This document shows positions 36,503 through 46,579 of a DNA stretch of 64,000 nucleotides, in pieces. Location: contig WACJ01000290.1 of assembly GCA_008973525.1 (NCBI GenBank), positions 1 to 64,000 on the forward strand, in the 5' to 3' direction. Below the pieces are notes generated by a model. That model ran no database searches. It saw nothing but the letters and a program-made list of their open reading frames with translations, and had not been told where the DNA came from. A program made the translations under genes and the position numbers. The DNA comes from Stenopsyche tienmushanensis. Taxonomy: Eukaryota > Arthropoda > Insecta > Trichoptera > Stenopsychidae. Each line of letters opens with the position of its first letter. Within the stretch, counting starts at the first letter, position 1.

Positions 36503-36690
36503 ACTAGCGAATACCCGGCATAAGTTGATGACTTGATGGTGTTCCAGTGCTGCCAATGTGCGTTGTTGGGGCATGCACATTGGCAACCATCAGACCGATA
36601 TGCGCCAAAATGGTGCATCTGTTAAACGTCACGCAAAACAAATTCCGCATATAAACAATGGTTGTGATAATTTAAACAGATTTAACGCGG
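36503..36690 (-). repeat. Helitron-like 3' end (family H, copy 5)
   Basis: On the minus strand this copy ends GCCGGGTATTCGCTAGT, a Helitron-style CTAG terminus next to a T. The interior block (CGTTTAACAGATGCACCATT, then TTGGCGCATATCGGTCTGAT) matches other family copies. It lies only ~115 bp past the stop of the gene at 36805. Confidence 0.65.
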
Positions 36691-36804
36691 AACTTTTGGT
36701 GGGTCATCAATAAAAAATATATTTGTTTATTAAATATAAAAAAAATTATAAAAATGAAATATCATCATAAGTTTGATCATTGATTTTATTGCATCTTTCA
36801 TACA

Positions 36805-38166
36805 TTAATAACATAGGCATATTGGTTGATCCTGTTTGATTGGTCGTTTACATTCTATCCGCTTTCTTCCTCTGTATCTCTCAGGAATGGCATCCAAAAT
36901 TGATTTGATATTGGTTATATTTTTATTGTGCAAATAACTTTTGCCTCCAATTCCAGTTCTCAGAATACGAATATTAATCTCGGTTATATTATTCGCGTTG
37001 GTAAGGAACTTGTGATAGTTGTTGCTAAGCATGTAAAGATTGCGGGAATTGTCTATGCATAAACTGTCTATCCATGCAAATTTTGAATTTTTTTCGAAGA
37101 ATACTTGATCTGAATTGTCTTCTTGTGCTCCTAAAGCACTTTTGAATGTAGTTATAGGCGATCTGTCTTCCCATCGATCGAACTCGTTCAGGCCAATCAG
37201 TCCGTAATACATAAAGCCATTTTCATCCATAAGCATGCTGGAACTTTGGCTTGATCTGGTTCCAATCTTCGTAGCTAAATTTTTATCGTTGGATAAACTC
37301 AATGTACTGTATGAATTGTTTCGCAATATTTCTGTAGTAGTTGCATAGAGAGCCCTACTAGAAAGGGGTGAATAGTATACGTTCCTTACGATTTTGAAAA
37401 ATTTGTTGAAGTATCTCGGACCGAGAGTTATTCCATTGATATTGTAAGTTGCATCAAATTCGACGGGATTGACAAAAAAGTTTGCGGCGTTTTTAGCAGC
37501 AGTCATCGATAGCTTGTGTTTGAACCTCCAAAACCTTTCATTGTCCAGGGAAAAAACAATTATTCCAGGATCGTTCGCTCTGCCATCCGTGATATAAGCA
37601 TATCGTTTTTCATCATTATCGACAACGATGTCATTAAGGACGCTGTTGCGATTAGCAACTTGTCCAGGAAGATTATATCTGGTATATAAGGGAGGATCAT
37701 ACAATGTTGAAATAAGAAACAATGCCGGATCACAAAACTTACTACCTGAATCAACAGCCCATACAGTTCCTTCTGGATCGATTTCGATCGCATGAACAGA
37801 TTGCAAATTCTTACATTTACTTCTATCATGGAGACCCCAACTGGGGAATGGTGATAAAATTGGATTTTTGGCTTTCGAATCTAGGGGTACCGTCGCCAAA
37901 GTGATTGGAACCCCGTCTTTTATTCGCGGCAGAGCCATATAAATATAATTTCCGTGAATCTTGATGCTCGTCACTATCACATTTTCTGGAATGTATTTCT
38001 TCTTCATTAAGCTCTGCTCGTATTCATATGAATTTGTCCACGTGAAATTGAGGTAATACCAATCATAAAGAACAGTATACTTGTTCACATAATCCGGTCT
38101 CAATTTGGCAAAAACTGTACTTTTTACAAGAATTGCACAAAACAAAGCCAATAGGCTGATACTCAT
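36805..38166 (-). CDS. Yellow/MRJP family secreted protein (array member 9)
   Basis: 453 residues, single exon. Signal peptide about 1-20 (MSISLLALFCAILVKSTVFA). Landmarks in order: LYDWYYLNFTWTNS, YIPENVIVTSIKIHG, ALPRIKDGVPITLA, CKNLQSVHAIEIDPEGTVW (~118), VDSGSKFCDPALFLIS, LNDIVVDNDEKRYAYITDGR, NDPGIIVFSLDNERFWRFKH, GITLGPRYFNK, VYYSPLSSRALYATTTEILR, SQSSSMLMDENGFMYYGL and LSNNYHKFLTN. It ends with C-x10-C-x-C (CKRPIKQDQPICLC) and Tyr. Compared with sisters, the Gly-Gly of YDGGYAY is replaced by EKR. A weak TATA-like TATAAT starts 30 nt upstream of the ATG. Confidence 0.93.
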   Translation of the reverse strand: MSISLLALFCAILVKSTVFAKLRPDYVNKYTVLYDWYYLNFTWTNSYEYEQSLMKKKYIPENVIVTSIKIHGNYIYMALPRIKDGVPITLATVPLDSKAKNPILSPFPSWGLHDRSKCKNLQSVHAIEIDPEGTVWAVDSGSKFCDPALFLISTLYDPPLYTRYNLPGQVANRNSVLNDIVVDNDEKRYAYITDGRANDPGIIVFSLDNERFWRFKHKLSMTAAKNAANFFVNPVEFDATYNINGITLGPRYFNKFFKIVRNVYYSPLSSRALYATTTEILRNNSYSTLSLSNDKNLATKIGTRSSQSSSMLMDENGFMYYGLIGLNEFDRWEDRSPITTFKSALGAQEDNSDQVFFEKNSKFAWIDSLCIDNSRNLYMLSNNYHKFLTNANNITEINIRILRTGIGGKSYLHNKNITNIKSILDAIPERYRGRKRIECKRPIKQDQPICLCY

Positions 38167-38201
38167 TGCGTTTGAGCCTCTATTGCGAATAGCACATTAT
38201 A

Positions 38202-39288
38202 TTAAATTCATATTATATACATTATGCATTTAAAAAATCCGTATCCTATAAAAATTGAACGAATATTATCTGAGTCATTAATCGTATCGTAAAATTATAA
38301 TTGTTCGTTAAAAGCATGACCTGTGCAAGTACTTGCAGTCTCAAGGCTACTCGTTGGTCCAAAATCTTGATGGATTTATGCTTCAAGACAAAATTTACAT
38401 TCAATTTATGGGCGTTTCTTTGTAAACTGGGCAAGTCGTCCTAAGAGAGTCTTAAAAATCTTATTAAAGGAATAGATGAACCAAAAATATTTCCATTGCT
38501 TTTAAAAATATTAAGCATTTTCTAATAAAAATGATGCAGGGGACTGTTATCTATGACAGAAGAGTGTGTATTTAAATGAAAAATGCTGTTTAAGCAGATT
38601 TAAGTTTTTTTTTAGATACTTCCATAAACTTAGGACTTTCAAAATAAATTGTAAAGTTTTGGAAATGTGACACGAATTTCGCCATTTTCTTCGTTTTTTT
38701 ATAATTACGCTCACATACTTATAATCCATATTTGGCCTGTTATAATGCAGGGGACTGTTTAATAGAATTTCATTGGATTGTAACACAAAATATAATTAAG
38801 TTTTGATATGTACACAGGGAATATTCATCTATTATAACCTAATAATATTCTAGGATATAAATAGAGTATATAATATGAACTAAAAAATAGTTCTTACCAG
38901 AGGACTGACGGTTGTCGGATTCTTTAAACTATTTACGAAATTTTTTAATAAAATAATAAATTGGTCTGATTAAAAATAATGTAATATTGTCCAAATAATT
39001 AGATTGATTCCTAAAGTTAATGTTTTAATTGACTCAATTTAAAGCAATTATATCGCTTTGGTGACCAGCCAGGGAACTGTTATTGAGCATTATAAAAACG
39101 CATTTGATATTATAAATTTAATTTAAATGGGTAAATATTGGATCATCATCTTCTTAAATTAGCTTTTGATGACAATTATTTCGACATAAGTAATATGAAA
39201 ATAAATATAATGTTTGAAGTGAATATATTTATATATTGAGCTCACATACAACTGATACAATGCCAAACCCAATCAATTTGGATGAAAT
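38202..39288. other. Intergenic, no gene seen
   Basis: AT-rich spacer between members 8 and 9. The string GCAGGGGACTGTT occurs twice in direct orientation (about 38536 and 38746), with a variant near 39068. Its meaning is unclear. Confidence 0.4.
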
Positions 39289-40881
39289 TTAATTAAGATC
39301 GTTACTTTCAACGTCATTTGACACTCCATCATCATCCCAAATCAGCAATATAAGATTCTTTCTGTTAAAATTCGGTCCAAACTCGGGCATATATAGCGTA
39401 TTTGGAAGTTCGATCTCATCACAATTTAAACATAAATTATCCTTGGTCTTGTTTGTTTCGACGTCTATAAACATTTGTTTGCATGGAGTATTTATGTAAG
39501 CTAATACTCCTGGTGTGTCATCATCAAAGTAATCAAAGCAAGTGCACAACGATTCCCCTGGATTAATTTTAGCTGGACATTCTATCTTTCTTTTAAAGTT
39601 GGTGAGCGAATTACGATATATTTTATATGTATAAGATAGATCTTCGCTATGTAGATAACTCTTCCATCCGATGTATGATTTTAATATTCTGAAATTTATT
39701 TCGTCCTTTCTCAGTGTGTTTGTTAGAAATTTGTGATGGTTATTGCTCAGCATGTAGATATTTCCATCGAGATCTATTTCAAATCTGTCGATCCATGAAA
39801 GATTGACATCGCCATCCAAAAAGTCTTTATCGGATACACCATCCCATACTTTTGGCTTTACAATAATCTGCGTATCTCTCCATCGCTTGACTTTATTTTG
39901 GCCCAAAAGTCCATAATATAGATTTCCGACTTCATCCACGATCATACCCGAACTTTGACCACCTTTTATACCGATCCTTGTTGAAAGCTCCGTATCGCTT
40001 TTATGGCTCAGCATACAATAAGACTCATTCCTCAACACTCTGGATGTGGTTGCATAAAGAGCATGACTGGATAAAGGTGAATAATATACAGTTCTCACAG
40101 GTTTCTCATTGATGTACATATATTGTGGTCCGAGAGCTATTCCACTTATTCCAAATGTTGCATCGAAACGCGTATCATGGAAATTGAAATGTAATGCATT
40201 TTTAGCAGGCTTCATAGAAAATTTATGTTTGAACCTCCAAAAGCTTGAGGTTTTTCTGCTGAAAACTATTATGCCTGGATCTTGCTTCCTTCCATCTGTT
40301 ATATACACAAAGCCTCCATCATATTTATCGAATACGATATCATTAAGGACGCTGTGTTGATTGGCCACATCATCTTTGATATCATATTTAGTATAAGGAA
40401 CATTAGATTTCAGATTGAACAAGAACAAAGCTGGCTTACAAACAACGTTCGTTAAATAGCTGGTGCCGCCTGTGTCTATCGCCCACATTTCTTCAGATAT
40501 TGGATCAATTTCGATACCATTGATCGATTGAAGATTTCCACAATCGCCGTCCTTGTTGTGTTCCCAATCGGGAAACGGTGTCAGAAGCGGGCTTTTATCG
40601 CTGGTTTGAGCAGGAATCGTTGCTAGAGTAGCAGGAACTCCCAGTTTTAAGCGCGGTAAAGCCATATATATTTTGTCTTTGTGCATCTTGATGCTGGTCA
40701 CAATTACATTTTCTTCGATATACGTCTTTGCGGTGATGCTTTCTTCTTTCGTCGATTCGTCAGGCCAATTAAATTTCAATGTTGACCATTCATAGGCGAT
40801 ATCATAGGTATTCTTATCCTCTGCGAATATGCCATGAGTTGATAGAAATGCACTGAGCAGTAGGTATCCAATCATCTGCAT
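39289..40881 (-). CDS. Yellow/MRJP family secreted protein with Cys-rich tail (array member 8)
   Basis: 530 residues, about 80 more than most siblings. Signal peptide about 1-20 (MQMIGYLLLSAFLSTHGIFA). Core landmarks: AYEWSTLKFNWPD, YIEENVIVTSIKMH, ALPRLKLGVPATLATIP, CGNLQSINGIEIDPISEEMW (~112), YITDGRKQDPGIIVFSRKTS, GIALGPQYMYINEKPVRTVY, SQSSGMIVDEVGNLYYGL and LSNNHHKFLTN. C-x10-C-x-C (CPAKINPGESLCTC) is followed by an extension with two more cysteines, a CLNC motif and an acidic end. Only member 7 has a similar tail. Upstream, TTTTTCACTTTAG lies 9 nt before the ATG, an acceptor-like site that leaves a 5' UTR intron possible. Met3 is an alternative start. Confidence 0.92.
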   Translation of the reverse strand: MQMIGYLLLSAFLSTHGIFAEDKNTYDIAYEWSTLKFNWPDESTKEESITAKTYIEENVIVTSIKMHKDKIYMALPRLKLGVPATLATIPAQTSDKSPLLTPFPDWEHNKDGDCGNLQSINGIEIDPISEEMWAIDTGGTSYLTNVVCKPALFLFNLKSNVPYTKYDIKDDVANQHSVLNDIVFDKYDGGFVYITDGRKQDPGIIVFSRKTSSFWRFKHKFSMKPAKNALHFNFHDTRFDATFGISGIALGPQYMYINEKPVRTVYYSPLSSHALYATTSRVLRNESYCMLSHKSDTELSTRIGIKGGQSSGMIVDEVGNLYYGLLGQNKVKRWRDTQIIVKPKVWDGVSDKDFLDGDVNLSWIDRFEIDLDGNIYMLSNNHHKFLTNTLRKDEINFRILKSYIGWKSYLHSEDLSYTYKIYRNSLTNFKRKIECPAKINPGESLCTCFDYFDDDTPGVLAYINTPCKQMFIDVETNKTKDNLCLNCDEIELPNTLYMPEFGPNFNRKNLILLIWDDDGVSNDVESNDLN

Positions 40882-41152
40882 GATGATGTACTAAAGTGAA
40901 AAATATTATTAAACTTCAATTTAAGAGCATTTAAAATCACTAAATGCTTCGAATTAAATCACAAATCGACATTAGCGTCGGCAATAAACTCAATTGGATT
41001 TTCAGATTTCATCAGCTATAAAAAAAAAACATCATCATCAATCGATTTTATTTGGTAATTTCTATAAATGCAATATTTTTATAGCTTGGATTAATCGTCA
41101 AAATATAATTAGCAAACGATTCTGCAAGAGCTTTAATCCAATTAACCAATTT
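40882..41152. other. Upstream region of array member 8
   Basis: AT-rich, with a run of A at about 41022-41030. No clear TATA box at the distance seen for the siblings. Confidence 0.35.
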
Positions 41153-41482
41153 TCTAATATATAAAAATTATTTTTTGTTTGTTAGTATTTAATACGCTGC
41201 CATACCGTTTATCCGATTGGAACAAAACTTTGTCAACTTATTGTTTACACTTGCAGTAATAATTTCGCATAAAAATTGCATAAACAAACAATATTTTTTA
41301 TGCAATTTTTATGCGAAACGTTTAGCGTATGCACTATGTTGGCGCATATTGGTCTGGTGGTTGCTAAGGTAAATAAAGCACTACAACCGTCGATTTGTTA
41401 TGTATTTGCCAAGTGTTCGGTCTTCGGTGGACTTTACCGTGAGGCGGTAACACACAAACGTCATCATTTTAATTCATACCTG
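41153..41482 (+). repeat. Helitron-like copy (family H, copy 6)
   Basis: Starts TCTAATATATAAAAATTATT and is near-identical to 35104-35430 across the interior (GTTTAGCGTATGCACTATGT through GCGGTAACACACAAACG). Both copies point the same way and lie about 270-345 bp upstream of an MRJP gene. Confidence 0.65.
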
Positions 41483-41667
41483 TAACCTGAAGCGACCGTT
41501 ATTTTAGGAAGAATATCAAGAATCTCATTCAAAAGAGCAAGATTTGATGTTTGTTTCGTTATGTAAGTTTAATAACGATCATGCAGTGGACGAGGGAGGA
41601 ACGCGCGTTCGCCTTAGAGGCGTCACTCCACTCCAACAGCAAGAAATAATGCATCATTCTTATTCAC

Positions 41668-42160
41668 CATAATCCCGGAATCTCGGACAGTTTTAGGTGC
41701 ACATGAATCCCGGGATTAGTAAATGTAATCCCGAATAATTCAATATTGAAATTTTTATAACATTTAGTTTGAAGGCTACTAAATTGAGACATTCTCACCA
41801 AAATCTGGACGCTTGGAAACAATGGCGTAACTACTAATTAGCGAGCTTAGGCGACGCCTAGGGGCAGTAACTGTCTGATCTATGTATTCATATATACAGT
41901 ACATCTATGTTATTCAAATTGTTATATTAACCTTTTCCTTCCGGTGATGTATTTACTACACATCGACTCTAATAATGGGAATATCGATATGAAATATAAT
42001 AGATACGGTGTTCAGATTTTTTGTATTCCTCCGTAATATAATTACGAATCACATCAAAGTATTATAGTATATAAGTATTCATCTGCAGCGACGGAAATAA
42101 ATAATTTGTTGAGAAATCGGAAATTTATCAATCACCATTGATGGTATTATGCGAAAATGG
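41668..42160 (+). mobile_element. hAT family B, partial copy 3
   Basis: Contains AATCCCGGGATTAGTAAATG, TCTGGACGCTTGGAAACAAT, CCGGTGATGTATTTACTACA and GCGACGGAAATAAATAATTT in the order of the 4710 element. The terminal TAGGG is degraded, about 30 bp are deleted near 41763, and no right end is visible. Confidence 0.6.
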
Positions 42161-42741
42161 AGGCTCACGCGGTCATCAACTCGAACTAGCATTTAAATAT
42201 CTGATGACGATATCCCTACACGTGACTCGCCTAATTTTAACACATTGCGTACGGGGGCACTTTTTAATGTACAAAATTGGATTTATAACCGTCATCAGAG
42301 AAGCATATTTTTTGTTTTGTTGTCATCTCATCAGCCAATAAATGAGCTTTTTGTATGACTGATAACCTTAGTGGAAAGGATTTTAAAATTGCAACATATT
42401 TGTATGGAGTATTTCAATGGTCTTCATCCTTTTTTTGCACTTCTCTGCTTGATAATCAACTTTAGACTTCTTTCTTTGGGGCTATCTTAAATCGCAGGTC
42501 TATGCATATAAACCGCAAACAATTGATGCCTTCAAGTTCAATAAAATATTAAATAATAAATTATATAAAATATTTTCTAGAAATATCTTAATTGGTATTA
42601 CAAATCATCATCATACGGATCAATAAACAAAACGTTTAGAAAATAAATCTGTATTGATTTAAAATCAACCCTTTACATCTATTAATATAATTGTGGTATT
42701 ATTGGTATCGGGCTTAAATGGGGTGACAAAATTACATTCAT
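42161..42741. other. Intergenic, no gene seen
   Basis: AT-rich spacer past the stop of member 7. The ORF at 42138-42341 straddles the repeat edge and is not supported as a gene. Confidence 0.4.
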
Positions 42742-44358
42742 TTAATCTGTAGTTTTATTCGTCACTCCAGTGTTATCCCAAACGGGTAATATAGGATGTG
42801 TGGCATTTGAATGTACTCGGTGCGTCCTGAGTTCCTGCATGTATAAACCATCCGGGAGCCTAATGGAATCACAAGTAGAACACACTGGATGTGTTTCCTT
42901 ATACTTTTCAATTCTGCGTAGCACTTTATCACATTTAAACCGTTTGTATCCTAATACGCCTGGTCGGTCATTTTTAAAATATTTAAAACATGAGCAGATA
43001 TCCTCACCGCGACCAACATTCCTGGGGCAATCTATCAGCCACCTATAGTTGAACATGCTATCCCGAAATATTTTGAAAATATATGTCAGATCATCCCCGT
43101 TGATGTAGCTTTTTCTTCCGGCATCGGCTCTTAATATTCGGATATTTATTTCTTTATTGTTTGTAGTGTTTGTGACGAATTTATGATAGTTGTTACTCAA
43201 TATGTACATATCCCCATAGGGATTCAAACTCAAGCTATCCACCCAAGACAAATTTGCATCGTCGTTATTCAAAAATGCATTATTATAATCTGCATCCCAT
43301 TTGTTTGGCTTAACAATCACTAGGGTATCTCTCCATTGAATGATACGTCTGCGATTTTCTGGACCCAATAAACCCACAGACAATGTGCCAATTTCATCCA
43401 TAATAATACCAGAGAATTGACTGGGTACTCGGGCGATTCTTGTAGTTAGATTTTTATCATTTTTTGAACTTAATTTGCAATAAGTTTCATTTCTTAGCAC
43501 TGTTGTAGTAGTTGCATAAATGGATCGACTGGATAATGGTGAATAATATACATTTCTTATAGGTCTCTGATTCAAGAACATGTATTGTGGACCAAGTGCT
43601 ATCGATTTTACACCAATTGCTGTTTGAAATGTAGTTGTATCGACGACGAAATTAATTGCATTTTTTGCTGGATGCATTGAAAATCGATGCTTGAATCGCC
43701 AAAAGGATAGGGATTTTCTGCAGAAAACTATAATAGCTGGATCGTAACTTCGGCCGTCTGTTATATATGCATATCCTCCATCAAACGAATCGACCACAAC
43801 TTCATAAAGCACACTATCTTGACTGGCCACGAGGCTGTTCATTTCATACTTTTCGACATTGGGCGTATATTTCGTCGTCAAATCCAACAAATATAATGCG
43901 GGTCTACATCCGCGCTTTGTTTTAACCGAGTTATCGTTTTCTACGGCGTCCTGTTTTCCAGAATCGATCATCCAGATCGTCCCGAGAGTGTCTATTTCGA
44001 GTCCGTGAACAGATTGAAAATTTTCGCACCTCACAGGATTGTTGCGCTCCCAAGAAGGGAACGCCGTCAAAGGATAACTCAAATCGTCCGATTCCGTCGG
44101 TAGCTGCGCAAAAGTTGCAGGAACTCCCGGTTTTATTCTGGGAAGAGCCACATAAAGGTGATGCTCGAAATATTTGACACTCGTAATAATTACGTTTTCT
44201 GGAATGTATGCCCCAGTCCTTAGATACTCTTCTCTCATGGAATCATTTTGCCATTTGAATCCCACCGTTCGATATTCAAAGAGGACTTCATATTTATCCG
44301 CGAAAACTACATAATCAATGAGGACAATACAAAATAGCAACAACCCAACTATACGCAT
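42742..44358 (-). CDS. Yellow/MRJP family secreted protein with Cys-rich tail (array member 7)
   Basis: 538 residues from the preferred start. An ATG four codons upstream (44370) is only 29 nt from the TATA box and so probably lies at or before the transcription start. Signal peptide MRIVGLLLFCIVLIDYVVFA. Core landmarks: LFEYRTVGFKWQND, YIPENVIITSVKYF, ALPRIKPGVPATFAQLP, CENFQSVHGLEIDTLGTIWM, YITDGRSYDPAIIVFCRKS, SIALGPQYMFLNQRPIRNVY, SQFSGIIMDEIGTLSVGLLG and LSNNYHKFVTN. C-x10-C-x-C (CPRNVGRGEDICSC) leads into an extension with the shared FKYFKNDRPGVLGY block, a CSTC pair and a WDNTGVTN end, as in member 8. Members 7 and 8 are clearly a duplicate pair. Confidence 0.93.
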   Translation of the reverse strand: MRIVGLLLFCIVLIDYVVFADKYEVLFEYRTVGFKWQNDSMREEYLRTGAYIPENVIITSVKYFEHHLYVALPRIKPGVPATFAQLPTESDDLSYPLTAFPSWERNNPVRCENFQSVHGLEIDTLGTIWMIDSGKQDAVENDNSVKTKRGCRPALYLLDLTTKYTPNVEKYEMNSLVASQDSVLYEVVVDSFDGGYAYITDGRSYDPAIIVFCRKSLSFWRFKHRFSMHPAKNAINFVVDTTTFQTAIGVKSIALGPQYMFLNQRPIRNVYYSPLSSRSIYATTTTVLRNETYCKLSSKNDKNLTTRIARVPSQFSGIIMDEIGTLSVGLLGPENRRRIIQWRDTLVIVKPNKWDADYNNAFLNNDDANLSWVDSLSLNPYGDMYILSNNYHKFVTNTTNNKEINIRILRADAGRKSYINGDDLTYIFKIFRDSMFNYRWLIDCPRNVGRGEDICSCFKYFKNDRPGVLGYKRFKCDKVLRRIEKYKETHPVCSTCDSIRLPDGLYMQELRTHRVHSNATHPILPVWDNTGVTNKTTD

Positions 44359-44398
44359 GTCGTGATACATTTAATCAGTATTACTAATTTGCCTATTT

Positions 44399-44407
44399 CT
44401 TTATATA
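44399..44407 (-). promoter_or_regulatory. TATA box of array member 7
   Basis: TATATAAAG on the minus strand, 41 nt upstream of the preferred ATG (44358). This spacing matches the siblings and argues for the internal start codon. Confidence 0.55.
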
Positions 44408-44989
44408 AGCAATCGATTTAGTAACATTGTTAATCTATCTACAAATTTTATATGGATATTAAAATTATATTTGCCTATTAAATTATAATGAATTTAATTA
44501 ATCTGGCATTTAACAATATGATTGTGGAAAACATGTCATAAAATGTTGGAGATTGTTCGTCCCAATTTAGCTTGAATTCCCCTGAGTCTGAAGAAGTATT
44601 ATAAATACTGAGATGATTAATAAAATGAGACAAAACCACCTATGATTTGCAACAATAATATGATTTAAAAATTATGATAATTTTGCCACCCACCTATCTA
44701 AAAAATTTGAATAATTTTAATTCAAACACATGTATAGGAGAATGGGAACCATTATATAAAATATCCCTAGAGAAATCTCACGTCTCCTAGCTAAAAACTT
44801 GTTTATAATATATTTATAAACGGTATGAATAATTTAATATAATATTTCAGCGAAAAGATAATTAATGGAACAAATGACATTCTCTTTCCTCCGCATTTTT
44901 GGTGAGTAGTTTATCATTCCCGTTCCAAGTAGAGCAAATTTATTTTAGCCATCTTTACAGTGAAGAGCAAAGACGTAATCTACTAAATA
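44408..44989. other. Intergenic, no gene seen
   Basis: AT-rich spacer without a coding region. It ends in the TA (44988-44989) that flanks the next mariner element. Confidence 0.45.
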
Positions 44990-45422
44990 TGAGGTTGTCC
45001 CATAAGTTTCTTTCGCAAATGAACACAGATTTAATCATAGCCATGGTTGAAGAAAACCCCAAGCTTCATGTGTCTTTGCTCGTCAGAAATAAATTATTAT
45101 CATTTGACTGGGATATTTTACCTCATCCTCCATATTTTCCAGACATTACCCCTTCAGATTATTATTTATTTATTTCATTGAACAATTCTTTACGTGGTAA
45201 AAAATTTAATTCAAAAAATTATATAAAAATATATCTTGATCAATATTTTGCCAACAAATCTGGGAAATTTTGGCAAAAAGGCATTATAAGGCTCCTGGAG
45301 AGTTGGAGAAAGATAATAGAACAGAATGGATCATATATTATTCAATAAATTTTGATGTAATACAAATTATTGATTATTTTTTTCTCAATATGAAAACGAA
45401 AGAAACTTATGGGACACCCTAA
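44990..45422 (+). mobile_element. Internally deleted mariner element
   Basis: A 433-bp element with inverted repeats of about 26 bp: GGTTGTCCCATAAGTTTCTT on the left and, reverse-complemented, GGGTGTCCCATAAGTTTCTT on the right. TA flanks both sides (44988-44989 and 45423-45424). The left terminus starts TGAGG instead of TTAGG. The 5' untranslated region is fused directly to the last part of a mariner transposase, as in deletion derivatives of mellifera-type mariners. Confidence 0.85.
45015..45348 (+). pseudogene. Mariner transposase C-terminal fragment
   Basis: The open frame carries the end of a mariner transposase: WDILPHPPYFPDITPSDYYL with the third catalytic Asp in PSDYYLF, then the LDQYFANKSGKFWQKGI block and IEQNGSYIIQ before the stop. 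The second catalytic Asp block (normally DNARPH) reads ENPKLH, and everything upstream of it is deleted, so the product cannot catalyse transposition. An ATG at 44899 lies outside the element and is fortuitous. Confidence 0.8.
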
Positions 45423-46264
45423 TACAAAGCAATCTTTCATACATTTATTATTTTATCTTGAGATAAAAACAACATCCATATTGAAGCTCTTCAGCGACAA
45501 ATGTAAATTTATCAACTCCGTTTCTGATCCTCTTTTCATCAATTTTATATTGTATAAATTTGTAGACTTATTCATAAGACGTAAAATGAAACTGTAACTC
45601 AAAATGTGAACATAAGATGATTGAATGTAAATGGTGATATTAGGAGGACCCGAAAATATTCGCGTATTTAGTAAAAAAATGATCAATTGAATAAATAACC
45701 AAAAATTTATATAAAGAAATATAAAATATAATTTTAATTTAGTGTTTTGGCTAGGCAATCTTTATTGAACATAAAAATATTTTTTAAAACTTTAACAAGG
45801 TATGGTAGTGGGAGTTGGGGGGAGCCACGTATGTCGGTGCGTGAGTGATGACATTCTTCACCACGGAAGTCTTTAAGTCCTGAACAGGTAATTTGCAGCA
45901 AAAAAATTAAACATATTTTTACTTTGTATAATATTATCTATAGTTTGACTTATAATTAAGAATAAATATTTAAAAAAATTAAAAAATAGTGAGTAATCAA
46001 AAAAAAAGTGTGTTTTTACCAACATTTTTTGTAGCTTTTTATTCATTAAATAAAAACGTCTGAATAATTTTATATAATTATAGGTCAAATGATGAAAATA
46101 TTTATTTTACATATACTTGCCAAATTGCATAAAGAATACTCATCTAGAGCGTGTGGGAGCACTTCCGTGAGCTTAGAAAAAAGTTGTTTCGGATGATTTA
46201 CCATCCCCATGCAATAGCGCCGTTAGTCTGAACAGATTTAATAATAGTGGTGACGCGCAGGAGG
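45423..46264. other. Intergenic, no gene seen
   Basis: AT-rich. A single terminus of the 2344-type MITE (TTAGGAGGACCCGAAAATAT) lies at about 45639-45670. The ORFs at 45409-45597 (+), 45453-45758 (-) and 45873-46088 (-) are of low complexity. Confidence 0.45.
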
Positions 46265-46470
46265 CGGCAGTCGTCAGTTGGCCTTGGCTGCGGGAAGACG
46301 TCCTTCTCGCAGCCAGATCTCTGTCTCTCGTGCTGAATAAAAAGTCACCTAGAGAAGAGTCTTTTTATCCGACGCCCGTCCATCCCCATCTATCCGTCTG
46401 GCCACACATGATCCGAAAGAAGAACGGACCCGTGCGTTAGTGCGGTCATCTCATTCTAACGAGCGCGTGG
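46265..46470 (+). repeat. Dispersed hairpin-bearing repeat (family C), copy 2
   Basis: Contains GGCTGCGGGAAGACGTCCTT with its mirror CTCGCAGCC (46286-46314), then CAGATCTCTGTC, AATAAAAAGTC, AGAGTCTTTTT and GAACGGACCCG. These are the same order and spacing as at 8760-8965. It sits about 110 bp past the stop of array member 6. Confidence 0.5.
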
Positions 46471-46579
46471 GAGCGGGAAAATCAAAGATTGTTTGGTAGT
46501 AGTGTTTATTTTATATATATTGCATATGTCATGTATGAATCATGAAGATTGAAAACTTAAATTAAATTCAATCTAGATA

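Noticed and set aside
38536..38760. Two direct GCAGGGGACTGTT strings as transposon ends
   Set aside because: They are in the same orientation, not inverted, and no target duplication flanks them.
44899..45014. Upstream ATG extending the mariner transposase frame
   Set aside because: It begins outside the element's left inverted repeat, so the extra residues are flanking DNA.
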